A stretch of 64,000 nt of DNA from Ruminococcaceae bacterium D5 (GCA_900113995.1 FORK01000013.1:1-64000), one strand, 5' to 3'. Positions 33,232 through 42,169 are shown, counted from the stretch's first letter. The notes: generated from the sequence alone by a model not told the origin. Program-made: numbers and translations.

Positions 33232-33933
33232 TCAGCCGCCGAGATATGCCTTGCGGATCGCATCGCTCTCGGCAAGCTCTTTTCCGGTGCCGGAAAGAGC
33301 AATCCGGCCCGTTTCAAGCACATAGGCGCGGTCGGCCACCGAAAGGGCCATCTGAGCGTTCTGCTCGACCAGTAGGATGGTTGTCCCGGTTTTGTGCAGC
33401 GCCCGGATAATCTCGAAAATCTGTTCAACCAGAATCGGAGCCAGCCCCATCGAAGGCTCATCAAGCATCAGAAGCTTGGGGTGGCTCATGAGCGCCCGTC
33501 CCATGGCAAGCATCTGCTGCTCACCGCCGGAGAGGGTTCCCGCTACCTGACGGCGCCGTTCCTGAAGGCGGGGGAACAGCTCGAAAACGTGGGCGAGATC
33601 GGCCGGGACTCCGGCGGGAGACTGTGTGAAAGCCCCCATCTCGAGATTTTCCTCGACGGTCATCTGCAGGAAGATCCGCCGGCCCTCCGGCACATGGGCA
33701 AGGCCGCGCTGCACCAGCTTGTGGGCCGGGACGCCGCCGATGTTTTCCCCCAGAAAGGTGACCGAGCCGGTGCGGCTGCGTAGCAGCCCCGAAACGGTTT
33801 GGAGGATGGTGCTCTTGCCCGCGCCGTTCGCACCGATCAGAGTGACGATTTCCCCCTGATGAACCTCAAAGGAAACTCCCTTAATCGCATGAATGGCGCC
33901 GTAATAGACATTGATGTCGTTGACCTGCAGCAT
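33232..33933 (-). CDS. livF: Branched-chain amino acid ABC transporter ATPase LivF
   Basis: A 233-residue ATPase. Walker A GANGAGKSTI, signature LSGGEQQMLAMGRAL and Walker B LLMLDEPSMGL are intact. The N-terminal MLQVNDINVYYGAIHAIKGV is typical of LivF. With LivG it powers uptake of leucine/isoleucine/valine or a related ligand. ATG 33933 has GGAGGGG upstream; upstream in-frame codons overlap livG and were excluded. Last gene of the operon. Confidence 0.95.
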   Translation of the reverse strand: MLQVNDINVYYGAIHAIKGVSFEVHQGEIVTLIGANGAGKSTILQTVSGLLRSRTGSVTFLGENIGGVPAHKLVQRGLAHVPEGRRIFLQMTVEENLEMGAFTQSPAGVPADLAHVFELFPRLQERRRQVAGTLSGGEQQMLAMGRALMSHPKLLMLDEPSMGLAPILVEQIFEIIRALHKTGTTILLVEQNAQMALSVADRAYVLETGRIALSGTGKELAESDAIRKAYLGG

Positions 33934-33937
33934 CCGC

Positions 33938-34768
33938 TCACCCCTCCTTTTTCTTGCCCAAATAGGCCTCGATGACCACCGGATTGCGCTTAATCTCATC
34001 GGCGGTTCCCTTGGCAATGATCCGGCCGTAGTTCAGCACACAGATGCCCTCGCAGATTCCCATGACGAGGTTCATATCATGCTCAATGAGCATGATGGCG
34101 ATCTGGAATGTGTCACGGATCTTCGTGATATTTTCCATCAGCTCGGCCGTTTCAGAGGGATTCATTCCTGCGGCGGGCTCGTCGAGCAGCAGCAGGGAGG
34201 GATTGGTGGCCAGCGCCCGCACAATTTCCAGGCGGCGCTGTGCGCCGTAAGGAAGGCTGCCCGCACGATGTTCCGCCAGATCCTCCATATTAAAGATCGA
34301 GAGAAGCTCAAGCGCCCGCTCATGGGCGATTTTTTCCTGTTTCCAGTAGGAAGGCAGGCGGAGAAGTCCGTTCACTGTGCGGTATTTCACCTGATTGTGC
34401 AGGCCGATTTTGACGTTTTCCTCAACGGTCAGAGAGGAGAAGAGCCGGATATTCTGAAAGGTGCGCGCGATGCCCGCCTGATTGACCTGCACCGTGCTCA
34501 TTCCTGAGGTTTCCTTGCCGTCGAGCAGGATGGTGCCCCGCGTCGGCTGGTAGACCTTGGTGAGCAGATTGAAGACGGTGGTCTTGCCCGCGCCGTTCGG
34601 ACCGATCAGCCCGGCAATTTCGGTGCGGCCGATGGTGAGATTAAATTCGTCAACGGCGGTCAGGCCTCCGAAGTCAATACCAAGGTGACGGGTTTCCAGC
34701 ACAGGGATCTTGTCGAGATCGCGTTCGGGAATGATGCTGTTGGTTGGCAGCGGCACCATCTTACTCAT
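33938..34768 (-). CDS. livG: Branched-chain amino acid ABC transporter ATPase LivG
   Basis: A 276-residue ATPase. It has HLGIDFGGLTAVDEF, Walker A GPNGAGKTTVFNLL, the LivG-typical GIARTFQNIRLF and Walker B LLLLDEPAAGMNPSE with a YGAQRRLEIVRAL signature region. The start ATG 34768 has GGAGG upstream and overlaps the livM stop by eight bases. It pairs with LivF, four bases downstream. Confidence 0.95.
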   Translation of the reverse strand: MSKMVPLPTNSIIPERDLDKIPVLETRHLGIDFGGLTAVDEFNLTIGRTEIAGLIGPNGAGKTTVFNLLTKVYQPTRGTILLDGKETSGMSTVQVNQAGIARTFQNIRLFSSLTVEENVKIGLHNQVKYRTVNGLLRLPSYWKQEKIAHERALELLSIFNMEDLAEHRAGSLPYGAQRRLEIVRALATNPSLLLLDEPAAGMNPSETAELMENITKIRDTFQIAIMLIEHDMNLVMGICEGICVLNYGRIIAKGTADEIKRNPVVIEAYLGKKKEG

Positions 34769-35840
34769 GGCTTCCGACCTCCTTTCCCGATCCGTCGGAA
34801 TCTTCTTCACGCCGATGCGGAAGCAGGCGCGCCACAAGGCCTCTGAACTGAGGATTGTTGGTAGTCAGCATGACAAGAATCAGAACGATGGCATAGACCA
34901 GCATCCGGTAATCGGAGAAGGCACGCAGCAGCTCGGGAAGAATGGTAAGCACCGTCGCGGCGATGATGGAACCGCGGATATTTCCCATACCGCCGAGCAC
35001 GACAAAGACCAGCACAAGAATCGAGGTGTTGAAGTCAAACTTCTTGGCCACGACCGTTGAGTAGTTCATTGCGAAGAGGGCGCCGGCCATCCCGGCAAGG
35101 ATTGCCGAGGTGATGAAAGCGGTGAGCTTGTAGCGGGTAATGCTGATGCCGACCGATTCGGCCGCAATGCGGTTGTCGCGGATTGCCATGATTGCCCGGC
35201 CGGCGCGGCTCTGCACAAGATTCTGCACCACAGCGAGGGTGAAGAGCACCAGCAGGAATCCGGCGAAAAAGGTCGAGAGCTTCGGGACGCCGGTCGCACC
35301 CATCGGCCCGTTCATGATGACCTTTCCGCCCTCGGCCAGTCCGAGCGCATTGGAGTTGGTCATGCCGATGTGCAGGCCGTTCGAGTCGACCCCCACATAG
35401 AGGCAGTTGACGATGTTTTTGATAATTTCACCGAACGCAAGGGTGACGATGGCCAGATAATCCCCGCGCAGGCGCAGAACCGGAACACCGACCAGAAAAC
35501 CGGCGATTCCCGCCAGAATGCCGCCGGCCAGAATAGCCGCCAGAAGGCGCAGCCCCGCGGAAGGAATCACGTTGGTCAGGCTGACCGCCGCGACGACGCC
35601 CGAAAAGGCGCCGACCCCCATGAAGCCCGCATGGCCGAGCGAAAGCTCGCCGAGCACGCCGACGGTGAGATTGAGCGAAACAGCCATACAGATGTAGGCA
35701 CAGATCGGGACAAGCTGCCCATTGAGCGAGTTGGACACATGGCCGCCCGCACGCATGGCCTGAACGATCAGAAAGGCCGCGGCGACCAGACCGTAGTTGA
35801 GAAAGCCGTTGAGCGAAGCTCTGCTGAGTTTTCCTGACAT
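34761..35840 (-). CDS. livM: Branched-chain amino acid ABC transporter permease LivM
   Basis: A 359-residue permease with about nine helices. The typical blocks are GELSLGHAGFMGVGA, VLRLRGDYLAIVTLAFGEI, GRAIMAIRDNRIAAESVGI and VLGGMGNIRGSIIAA. I prefer ATG 35840, preceded by AGGTGA, over the GTG at 35852 that abuts the livH stop. It partners LivH in the membrane. Confidence 0.93.
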   Translation of the reverse strand: MSGKLSRASLNGFLNYGLVAAAFLIVQAMRAGGHVSNSLNGQLVPICAYICMAVSLNLTVGVLGELSLGHAGFMGVGAFSGVVAAVSLTNVIPSAGLRLLAAILAGGILAGIAGFLVGVPVLRLRGDYLAIVTLAFGEIIKNIVNCLYVGVDSNGLHIGMTNSNALGLAEGGKVIMNGPMGATGVPKLSTFFAGFLLVLFTLAVVQNLVQSRAGRAIMAIRDNRIAAESVGISITRYKLTAFITSAILAGMAGALFAMNYSTVVAKKFDFNTSILVLVFVVLGGMGNIRGSIIAATVLTILPELLRAFSDYRMLVYAIVLILVMLTTNNPQFRGLVARLLPHRREEDSDGSGKEVGSHE

Positions 35841-35852
35841 TTCTTCGTTCAC

Positions 35853-36734
35853 CTACACTTTCTCATTGATTGCCTTGCCGAGCAGGCCAGTGGGCTTGAC
35901 CAGCAGGACGATGATCAGCACCGAAAAAACAATGGCGTCGGCGAGCTGGGTGGAGATGTACGCCTTGCCGAAGATCTCGATGATCCCAAGCAGGATTCCG
36001 CCCACCATCGCGCCGGGAATCGAACCGATTCCGCCAAACACGGCGGCGGTAAAGGCCTTGATGCCGGGCATCGATCCGGTGGTGGGAAGAAGGACGGGAT
36101 AAGCCGAGCAGAGCAGCACACCGGCGATCGCGGCCAGCGCCGAACCGATGGCAAAGGTGACCGAGATGGTGTGGTTCACGTTGATCCCCATCAGCTGGGC
36201 GGCGCCCTTGTCCTCGCTGACCGCCCGCATGGCTTTGCCCATTCGGGTTTTGCCGGTAAAGAGGGTCAGGCCGATCATGATGACGATACAGGCGATGACG
36301 GTGACGATTGCTTCCCCTGTGATGATGAGCTTGCCTTCAAAGAGCTTCAGCGGAGGAATCCCCACCAGGCTCGGAAAGCTCTTGGGGGCGGAGCCCCAGA
36401 TCAGCAGGGCCGCATTCTGGAGGAAATAGCTGACCCCGATGGCGGTGATCAGGACAGCCAGTGAAGGAGCGGCCCGCAGCGGCTTGTAGGCGAGCCCCTC
36501 GATCGTGATGCCCAGGATGGTACAGACGGCCATCGCGAGCAGAATTGCCACAATGGAGGGAAGCCCCAAATAAGAGGTCGCACAGAAGGCGATGTAGGCT
36601 CCCACCATGATGACATCCCCATGGGCAAAGTTAAGCATCTTGGCGATTCCGTAGACCATGGTATAGCCAAGTGCGATGATTGCGTAGACGCTTCCCAGAC
36701 TGATTCCGTTGGCCAGATAGGAAAGGAAGGCCAC
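35853..36734 (-). CDS. livH: Branched-chain amino acid ABC transporter permease LivH
   Basis: About 293 residues with eight or so helices: NGISLGSVYAIIALGYTMVYGI, NFAHGDVIMVGAYIA, GKAMRAVSEDKGAAQLMGI and VFGGIGSIPGAMVGG. The GTG at 36734 is my choice because AGGTG lies upstream at normal distance and the length fits LivH; ATG 36749 and GTG 36758 are possible. It follows livK after a hairpin that probably lowers its expression. Confidence 0.92.
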   Translation of the reverse strand: MAFLSYLANGISLGSVYAIIALGYTMVYGIAKMLNFAHGDVIMVGAYIAFCATSYLGLPSIVAILLAMAVCTILGITIEGLAYKPLRAAPSLAVLITAIGVSYFLQNAALLIWGSAPKSFPSLVGIPPLKLFEGKLIITGEAIVTVIACIVIMIGLTLFTGKTRMGKAMRAVSEDKGAAQLMGINVNHTISVTFAIGSALAAIAGVLLCSAYPVLLPTTGSMPGIKAFTAAVFGGIGSIPGAMVGGILLGIIEIFGKAYISTQLADAIVFSVLIIVLLVKPTGLLGKAINEKV

Positions 36735-36815
36735 GAGCACACACCTCATTTCCGGCACCCGGCGGGCAGGCCCGCGGATCGCCTCATAGTTTCAGGATGG
36801 TCACAAAAGGGGATA

Positions 36816-36842
36816 GGGCCGCCGTAACGGATGCGGCGGCCC
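36816..36842 (-). terminator. Hairpin between livK and livH
   Basis: A perfect 9-bp GC-rich stem (GGGCCGCCG with CGGCGGCCC) just after the livK stop. No strong T-run follows, so it likely stabilises livK mRNA or stops part of the transcripts, giving more binding protein than permease. Confidence 0.65.
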
Positions 36843-36855
36843 AAAGCAAAATCTG

Positions 36856-38085
36856 TTACATGCCGACGTAGGCGCCGTTCTGGATCACCATGCCCTTCGG
36901 GGCCTTGGAAACTTCGCCGGTCGCGGCCCAGGTCATGCCCTCGCCGGTCAGTCCGTCGAAGGAGAAGTCGCTGGCAGTGAAGACGGCGATCATCTTTTCG
37001 CAGACATCGGCAGCGGGCATGTCCGCCGTAATCCCGGCCTTTTGGCAGGCCTCATAGATGGCATAGATGCAGTCGTAAGCATCCGCAGCGAACTGGTTGG
37101 GGGTCTCGCCGAACTGTTCGTTGTACTTCTTGGTGAAGGCAGCGGTGCGGTCGTCGGAAGCATCCGCCGCGAAGGGGGTCAGCAGCATGACACCCTCGGC
37201 CAGAGCGGTGTCAAAGTTCTCGAGGGTGAGGATGCCGTCCATGCCGTCAACGCCGAAGACCTTGGGGGAATATCCCATTCCTTTGGCCTGGGTGAGGATC
37301 AGCGAAGCGGGAGTGTAGTAGATCGGCAGGAAGAGAAGGTCGGCTCCGGCGTTCTTTGCATCGGTGATCTGAACCGAGAAGTCGGTGGCGGTATCATCTG
37401 TGAAGGTGGTGGTGCTGACGATTTCAAGGCCCTGGTTGGCAGCCTCGCTGGCAAACTTCTCATAGATGCCGGTGGAGTAGGCGTCCGCGTTGTTGTAGAT
37501 GACGGCGATTTTGGTGCCGAGCTTCTGCTCCGCGATATACTGCGCGGAAGCGATGCCCTGGTTGGGGTCGGTGAAGCACATCTGGAACATGTTATCCTTG
37601 CCTTCGATGACGGTGGTCGAGGAGGCGGAGGGGGTCAGCGCGAAGACACGGTCGGCATAGGCCTCGGCTCCGACAGCCACACAGGGGCTGGTGGTGACGG
37701 TTCCGCACAGGATCTGCATTCCCCAGTCCTTCAGGGCGTTGTAGGCGTTGACCGACTTTTCGGCGTCGTGCTCGTCATCCTGCGGATTGAAGGCAAACTG
37801 CATTCCACCGAGGGCATTGATCTCATCGACAGCGATCTGCGCGCCGTTTTTGGCAGCGGTGCCATAGATCGCGGCGCCGCCGGTCAGCGGGCCGATAAAG
37901 CCGATCTTGATCGCTTCTTCGGACGGAGCTGCGGGAGCCTCAGAGGCAGGAGCGCCGGAAGCGGCTTCGGACGACGGGGCAGGCGAACTCGACGACGGAG
38001 CGGCGCTGGAGGCGCCGCCGCAGCCGGCCAGCGCGGCGACCATAGAAAGCGCAAGGACAGCGGATAAGATTTTCTTTTTCATCAT
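36856..38085 (-). CDS. livK: Branched-chain amino acid-type ABC substrate-binding lipoprotein
   Basis: 409 residues. It has a lipoprotein signal with ALAGC lipobox, a Ser/Ala/Pro-rich linker (about residues 24-56) and a periplasmic-binding-protein-like domain: IKIGFIGPLTGGAAIYG, then VDEINALGGMQF and ALTPSASSTTV. It delivers the ligand to LivHMGF. Ligand specificity may not be branched-chain amino acids; related proteins bind amides, urea or aromatic compounds. AAGGAG precedes tandem ATG codons at 38085 and 38082. Confidence 0.93.
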   Translation of the reverse strand: MMKKKILSAVLALSMVAALAGCGGASSAAPSSSSPAPSSEAASGAPASEAPAAPSEEAIKIGFIGPLTGGAAIYGTAAKNGAQIAVDEINALGGMQFAFNPQDDEHDAEKSVNAYNALKDWGMQILCGTVTTSPCVAVGAEAYADRVFALTPSASSTTVIEGKDNMFQMCFTDPNQGIASAQYIAEQKLGTKIAVIYNNADAYSTGIYEKFASEAANQGLEIVSTTTFTDDTATDFSVQITDAKNAGADLLFLPIYYTPASLILTQAKGMGYSPKVFGVDGMDGILTLENFDTALAEGVMLLTPFAADASDDRTAAFTKKYNEQFGETPNQFAADAYDCIYAIYEACQKAGITADMPAADVCEKMIAVFTASDFSFDGLTGEGMTWAATGEVSKAPKGMVIQNGAYVGM

Positions 38086-38156
38086 CAATTCTCCTTCAAT
38101 GTTGTTCCGTCCTCAGTTTGCGGGACGGAGGTTGAATTACAAGGGATGATCTATAT

Positions 38157-38189
38157 AAAAAACGGCCCCGCCAAAAGAGCGGCGCCGTT
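38157..38189 (-). terminator. Terminator upstream of livK
   Basis: An 11-bp stem with one mismatch, followed on the minus strand by TTTT and TATATAG. It ends the transcript of the small membrane protein gene before livK. Confidence 0.75.
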
Positions 38190-38204
38190 TTCAGCCTCAA
38201 AGCC

Positions 38205-38522
38205 TTATTGGATCGGCAGCGGTTCTTTTGTGCGTATGCAAAATTTCAGTACAAGAAGCCCTGCTCCAAGCGCCAGTACAAGGACGGCTGCGGAAATCAT
38301 GGCGAAAAGGCATACTTGTACGATCAGGCATACCGACAAAAGCAAAAGGGCCAAAATGGAAACAAAAAGGGACGCTGCGCGGGCAGCGTCCAAAAAAATG
38401 ACGGAAATGCAGCCGAAAAACGCCTCTGCACCACAGAGGGGAGCGGAGAATGTGCAATCACGAGCGGCGCTGAATTGCAGAGCATTTCCATCTGATGGAG
38501 AACCCTGAAATGTCTCTTTCAT
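38205..38522 (-). CDS. Small membrane protein of unknown function
   Basis: 105 residues: a polar N-terminus of about 30 residues, then two hydrophobic segments (about 33-58 and 62-92) and a short basic tail. No family recognised. Gene status is supported by a consensus promoter (38609-38581), an AAGGGGG site before ATG 38522, and a terminator right after the stop. It lies just upstream of livK on the same strand, but as a separate transcript. Confidence 0.6.
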   Translation of the reverse strand: MKETFQGSPSDGNALQFSAARDCTFSAPLCGAEAFFGCISVIFLDAARAASLFVSILALLLLSVCLIVQVCLFAMISAAVLVLALGAGLLVLKFCIRTKEPLPIQ

Positions 38523-38580
38523 TGTTGCGCCCCCTTGATTTTAAAATCCTGTCAGTCGATTTTGCATGTAACATTGGTGA

Positions 38581-38609
38581 AAATATATAACATTTTGAAG
38601 GAATTGTCA
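38581..38609 (-). promoter_or_regulatory. Consensus sigma-A promoter
   Basis: On the minus strand a perfect TTGACA (38609-38604), 17 bases and TATATT (38586-38581). Drives the small membrane protein at 38522. Confidence 0.85.
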
Positions 38610-39067
38610 ACAGAGAGGTAAAATTTTTCTTTGCCGATCTTTTTAACCTGACCGAAAGAATTCACAAAATTTTTATCAGATTCTACAATTTTTTTGAAGT
38701 ATCCCAGACATAATGCTTGCCGTACTTGTATGTTTTTAACAGACGTGCTGAGAAGAAATTGCAAAATTTGTTTCTTTTTCAGATTTTTTCTTTGAAGAAA
38801 AATTGTGCGAAGAAGCTGATTTTATAAAAAAATCTTCTGGAAATGCGGAAAAACCGAATTTGGATGACGGGCGTTTTCGGTAAAAATACATTTTTTCGCC
38901 CGTTTGCCCGCGGGGAATCCGGACGCTTTTCATGACGGATGATGTTGTCCAAAATAAGCGGACATAGTTTCGCGCCTCGCATCCGGCTGTTCAGAGACGG
39001 ACATCGGAGCGCGGTGCATCAAACGCGGTGCCTCAGCACAGCATTTTTAAAAGTTTGTGTGCGGAAT
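38610..39067. other. AT-rich intergenic region, no gene seen
   Basis: About 460 bases, clearly AT-rich between 38610 and 38940, with many poly-T runs on the plus strand. Short frames exist but have no ribosome sites. A weak hairpin, ACGGGCG with CGCCCGT (about 38868-38905), could end transcripts of the glycosyltransferase gene. Confidence 0.4.
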
Positions 39068-40156
39068 CTATTTCGGGTTTTCCTCCATAAGACGGAGATT
39101 TTTTTGCAGGCGGTCCTCGCCGGGAGCGATTGCAAGCGCCCGCCGGCAGGCTTCCCGCGCTTCGGCGGTGCGTCCGGTGTACCAAAGTCCAAGTGAGAGC
39201 AAATCCCACGGCAGTGCGCCCCATGCTTCGGCGGTGCAGATATAGCTCTCGGGACGCTTCGAAATCGAAAGCGCCTGGCGCGCAGCCCATACCGTTGCGT
39301 CGTACTCCTGCAGCTCCCAGAAGAATTCGGCCAGCTCAACCCAAGGTTCCCGCAGCCAGGGGGCTTCTCCCGCCGCGCGCAGAAGCCAGCGACGGGCCTG
39401 CTGCAAATCGCCCTTCCCACGGCAGGCCTGCGCAAGAAAGCGCATCGAGGCACAGCGTTCGTCCTCCCATGTGGCGGAGGGCAGGGCAAGATGCCTTGTC
39501 AACGCGCCGATGGCGTCGTCCCAGCGGCGCTGGAAAAGATATTCCCGGCCGAGGTAGTGAAGGCCGCGGTCGTCCCCTGGGTTCTCACGGACCGAGAGTT
39601 CCAGCAGGGGCAGGTACTGTGACCGCGACTTGGCGGGATCGGCATGATGGTCCAGCTGCATCCCCTCGACCCGAACCGTTTCGGGACGCGGTCCTTCTCC
39701 GATGTATTCCAGCACTTCATGGACCGGATGAATCCAGCGGTAGAGACCCCGGGCATGCACCTTTTCATACCAGAAGACGACCCCTTCACTGCCGTCCTCG
39801 TTGAAATTCCAGACGTAGCGGTAGGTTGCCTGGCCGGTTCCGGGCTTCCACGCCGCTTCGAGCAGGGCGCGCCAGCCGGGACGGAGAAGCTCGTCAAGAT
39901 CGGTGCAGACGCAGATATCCGCTTCTTCCGGCACCAGCTCGAGCGAGCGGTTGCGCGCTGTGTCAAACCGCCAGGGGGAGATGATCTCCCGGGTCACCTT
40001 CGCGCCGCCTTCTTCGAGAAGGCGCACCGTTTCATCGGTGGAGCCGGTATCCAGCACCACAATGCTGTCCGCTTCGCGCATTGATTCGATCCAGCCGGGC
40101 ACAAACTTTGCTTCGTTTTTACAGATTGCGTAGACGCATACATGATAATGGTTCAT
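39068..40156 (-). CDS. Family 2 glycosyltransferase with TPR-like C-terminus
   Basis: 362 residues. The N-terminal GT2 domain shows VYAICKNEAKFVPGWIESM, VVLDTGSTDETVRLLEE and a metal-binding-type CTDLDELL; the order matches SunS/WaaE-like GT2 enzymes. From about residue 210 the sequence has helical repeats like TPRs (for example GLHYLGREYLFQRRWDDAI). It has no membrane segment. Sugar and acceptor are unknown. ATG 40156 follows GGAGGG at eight bases; the upstream in-frame extension is not family-like. Confidence 0.85.
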   Translation of the reverse strand: MNHYHVCVYAICKNEAKFVPGWIESMREADSIVVLDTGSTDETVRLLEEGGAKVTREIISPWRFDTARNRSLELVPEEADICVCTDLDELLRPGWRALLEAAWKPGTGQATYRYVWNFNEDGSEGVVFWYEKVHARGLYRWIHPVHEVLEYIGEGPRPETVRVEGMQLDHHADPAKSRSQYLPLLELSVRENPGDDRGLHYLGREYLFQRRWDDAIGALTRHLALPSATWEDERCASMRFLAQACRGKGDLQQARRWLLRAAGEAPWLREPWVELAEFFWELQEYDATVWAARQALSISKRPESYICTAEAWGALPWDLLSLGLWYTGRTAEAREACRRALAIAPGEDRLQKNLRLMEENPK

Positions 40157-40329
40157 AAAAGAAAGCCCTCCTGAACGGGGCTGCATTCCATGCGGCACAA
40201 GCAGCCAGCCTTGTTTTCCCCGCCCTTCAATGGATATGTATGGCCTTCTGCGCATGTCCTATGAACAAAGGAGCCTGCATTTTGAGAAAATGTATTGACT
40301 TGAGAGCGGTTCAATGATATTTTAGTAAA

Positions 40330-40341
40330 GAACAAATGTTC
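40330..40341. promoter_or_regulatory. Putative LexA (SOS) box
   Basis: GAACAAATGTTC fits the Gram-positive LexA consensus GAAC-N4-GTTC and extends to the palindrome AGAACA-AA-TGTTCT. It lies nine bases before the -35 box of the XRE gene. Confidence 0.55.
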
Positions 40342-40350
40342 TAAAAACGC

Positions 40351-40379
40351 TTGACAACAATTTTCGGCTTGGCTATAAT
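40351..40379 (+). promoter_or_regulatory. Consensus promoter of the XRE/ImmA cassette
   Basis: TTGACA (40351-40356), a 17-base spacer and TATAAT (40374-40379), both perfect. Confidence 0.88.
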
Positions 40380-40445
40380 ATATTCATAAGGAAGCTTACA
40401 TGCTTACAAAGAAAAAATTCTGCCGCCGGCACAGAGAAGGTGAAT

Positions 40446-40817
40446 ATGATGCCCCATGAAAGTTTTGGGAATTTCTTGGCTCAGAAAAGGGTTCAAAAAG
40501 GAATTACCCTTCGAAAAATGGCGCAGCTGCTCGGCTGCTCGGCCCCATATCTGAGCGATGTGGAAAAGGGCCGCCGCAATCCTTTTGAGGTCGGGAAACT
40601 GGAACTGGCCGCCCAGGTTCTCTGCCTCGCTGCCGAGGAAAAATCTGAAATGCTGGATTTGGCGGGAAAACAGCGAAACTCCGTCGCGCCGGATCTGCCG
40701 GACTACATCATGCGGCGGGATTATGTGGCCGCCGCGCTGCGGACGGCGCGCGATCTTGGCGCCGGAGAAAAGGAATGGGCAGCATTTGTCGAAGAGCTAA
40801 AACGGCGGAAAGGGTAA
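40446..40817 (+). CDS. XRE-family transcriptional regulator
   Basis: 123 residues. Residues 4-60 form a Cro/C1-type helix-turn-helix (FGNFLAQKRVQKGITLRKMA, then CSAPYLSDVEKGRRNPF). The C-terminal part is short and helical. It is followed after ten bases by an ImmA/IrrE metallopeptidase; in ICEBs1 and many phages such a pair forms a repressor and the protease that removes it. I chose the ATG at 40446 with GAAGGTG upstream. A perfect promoter and a LexA-type box precede it. Confidence 0.88.
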   Translation: MMPHESFGNFLAQKRVQKGITLRKMAQLLGCSAPYLSDVEKGRRNPFEVGKLELAAQVLCLAAEEKSEMLDLAGKQRNSVAPDLPDYIMRRDYVAAALRTARDLGAGEKEWAAFVEELKRRKG

Positions 40818-40827
40818 ATGGAGGCCT

Positions 40828-41637
40828 ATGCTGCGGCTGAATTTTTCCAAAAAGAAAAACGGGGTTCCTGTTTTGAGCAGAATCCAAATGGACCGGATGG
40901 CCGAACTGCTGCTGGCGGATTACTGTCCAAGCGCGGTTTGGAAGCCGCAGACGATCGATATCGATGACTTCGTCCAGAACTACCTCGGGATGCGGCAGGA
41001 TTTTCAATATCTTTCCCACTGCGGGCTTTATTTGGGAATGACGGTTTTTTACAATACAGATCGGGTGGTGGTTTACAACCCCGAAGCGCGGCGCGCCGAA
41101 TATCTCAGCGTGTGTGCGAAAACCATTCTGATCGACAGCAGTCTTTTGGAGGAAGGACAGGAACACCGCTACCGCTTTACCATGGGCCATGAAGCGGCGC
41201 ATGGAATTTTACATGAAGCCTTTTTCGCAGCGGCGGAGGGCCGGACGAATCCGGATGCCCCGCCGGTGATCCGGTGCAGGACAAGCTGCTCTGCGGCGCG
41301 GACCCGGGGCCTCTGGAGCGATTATGATTGGATGGAATGGCAGGCGGATGCCTTTTCCGCCGCTTTGCTGATGCCGCGTCCCGCGGTCTGTAAGGCGGCC
41401 CGGGATGTCTGTCTGAAGAATCCTTATCTCGCGGCAAATGAGGAAATCCGCGCACTCGAACAGGCCGGAGCGGTTTCATATCTTTTTTCCACGTCCTTCG
41501 AGGCCGCATTCCGGCGGCTGAAGGATCTGGGACTTGTCCGCAGAGGGCTTCCGCTGCGAAAGACCGGGGAGGTGCTCGGGGTGTTCCGTCAAAGAACCGG
41601 ACCGGCATCCGGTATATGGAAAGGGGGCGGCCTATGA
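40828..41637 (+). CDS. ImmA/IrrE-family metallo-endopeptidase
   Basis: 269 residues. The zinc site is FTMGHEAAHGILH (HExxH) with a downstream EWQADAFSAALLMP block that supplies the third ligand. This matches ImmA/IrrE proteins, which cleave a partner XRE repressor. A Cys-rich insert (CRTSCSAARTRG) lies between the two motifs. GGAGG is only three bases from ATG 40828, a tight spacing; an ATG at 40888 is possible but would cut the N-terminus. It overlaps the next gene. Confidence 0.9.
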   Translation: MLRLNFSKKKNGVPVLSRIQMDRMAELLLADYCPSAVWKPQTIDIDDFVQNYLGMRQDFQYLSHCGLYLGMTVFYNTDRVVVYNPEARRAEYLSVCAKTILIDSSLLEEGQEHRYRFTMGHEAAHGILHEAFFAAAEGRTNPDAPPVIRCRTSCSAARTRGLWSDYDWMEWQADAFSAALLMPRPAVCKAARDVCLKNPYLAANEEIRALEQAGAVSYLFSTSFEAAFRRLKDLGLVRRGLPLRKTGEVLGVFRQRTGPASGIWKGGGL

Positions 41638-41840
41638 CGGAGAAACGGAATTACAGCCTTCGGCTCGTCTGCCCATGGTGCCAAAAGGGGGCGGTGCTGA
41701 CGGAGGGCAGGGCGAACGTCCGCATCTCGGTGCAATGCTCCAAATGCGGCCGGTTTTACAGCGCTGATCTGAATACCATGGAAACCCAACGGACCTCCGC
41801 GTGCAGACGTGCGGGCGAAGGACGGACGATTACCGACTGA
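41634..41840 (+). CDS. Small zinc-ribbon protein
   Basis: 68 residues with two CxxC pairs, CPWC and CSKC, spaced like a zinc ribbon (LVCPWCQKGAV and ISVQCSKCGRFYSADL). The ATG at 41634 overlaps the ImmA stop codon (ATGA), so it belongs to the cassette. Role unknown; perhaps a DNA- or protein-binding accessory. Confidence 0.7.
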   Translation: MTEKRNYSLRLVCPWCQKGAVLTEGRANVRISVQCSKCGRFYSADLNTMETQRTSACRRAGEGRTITD

Positions 41841-42169
41841 CCGCCGGGGCGCAGTATGCCACCACAAAGGCCGGGGTAAGACCGCAGAATGCGGTACTGC
41901 CCCGGCCTTTGTGACGGAGGGAGCCGCGGAGGAATTGAATTAGGAAACGACAAAGACCGATAAAACCGGAGAAGGAGGGCGAAGAATTGTTTGAGCGGCG
42001 CCGCCCGCATGTCGATAAAAAGGGCGGCAGGGAGCGAAGAATGCATCCCGTGTATCCTCGCTGTGGGATGAAATGAATTGCCGCTCGAATCATCAGGCGG
42101 CAGGCATCGGAGAAGATTCGGTGTAACAATACAAAGACCCGGTGTATTCAGCCGGGAGAAAGGAAAAAG
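41841..42169. other. Intergenic region before the holin gene
   Basis: Contains a strong hairpin at 41863-41913 and then about 250 bases without a clear gene. One frame (from a TTG after GGAGGGCGAAGAA, near 41988, to a stop near 42078) could encode a 29-residue basic peptide (RRRPHVDKKGG), unrecognised. AAAGGAAAAAG before 42170 is the holin site. Confidence 0.4.
41863..41913. terminator. Strong hairpin after the zinc-ribbon gene
   Basis: Fourteen complementary bases (41863-41876 with 41900-41913), with an inner ACCGCA/TGCGGT hairpin. No T-run, but its position suggests the transcript end. Confidence 0.6.
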
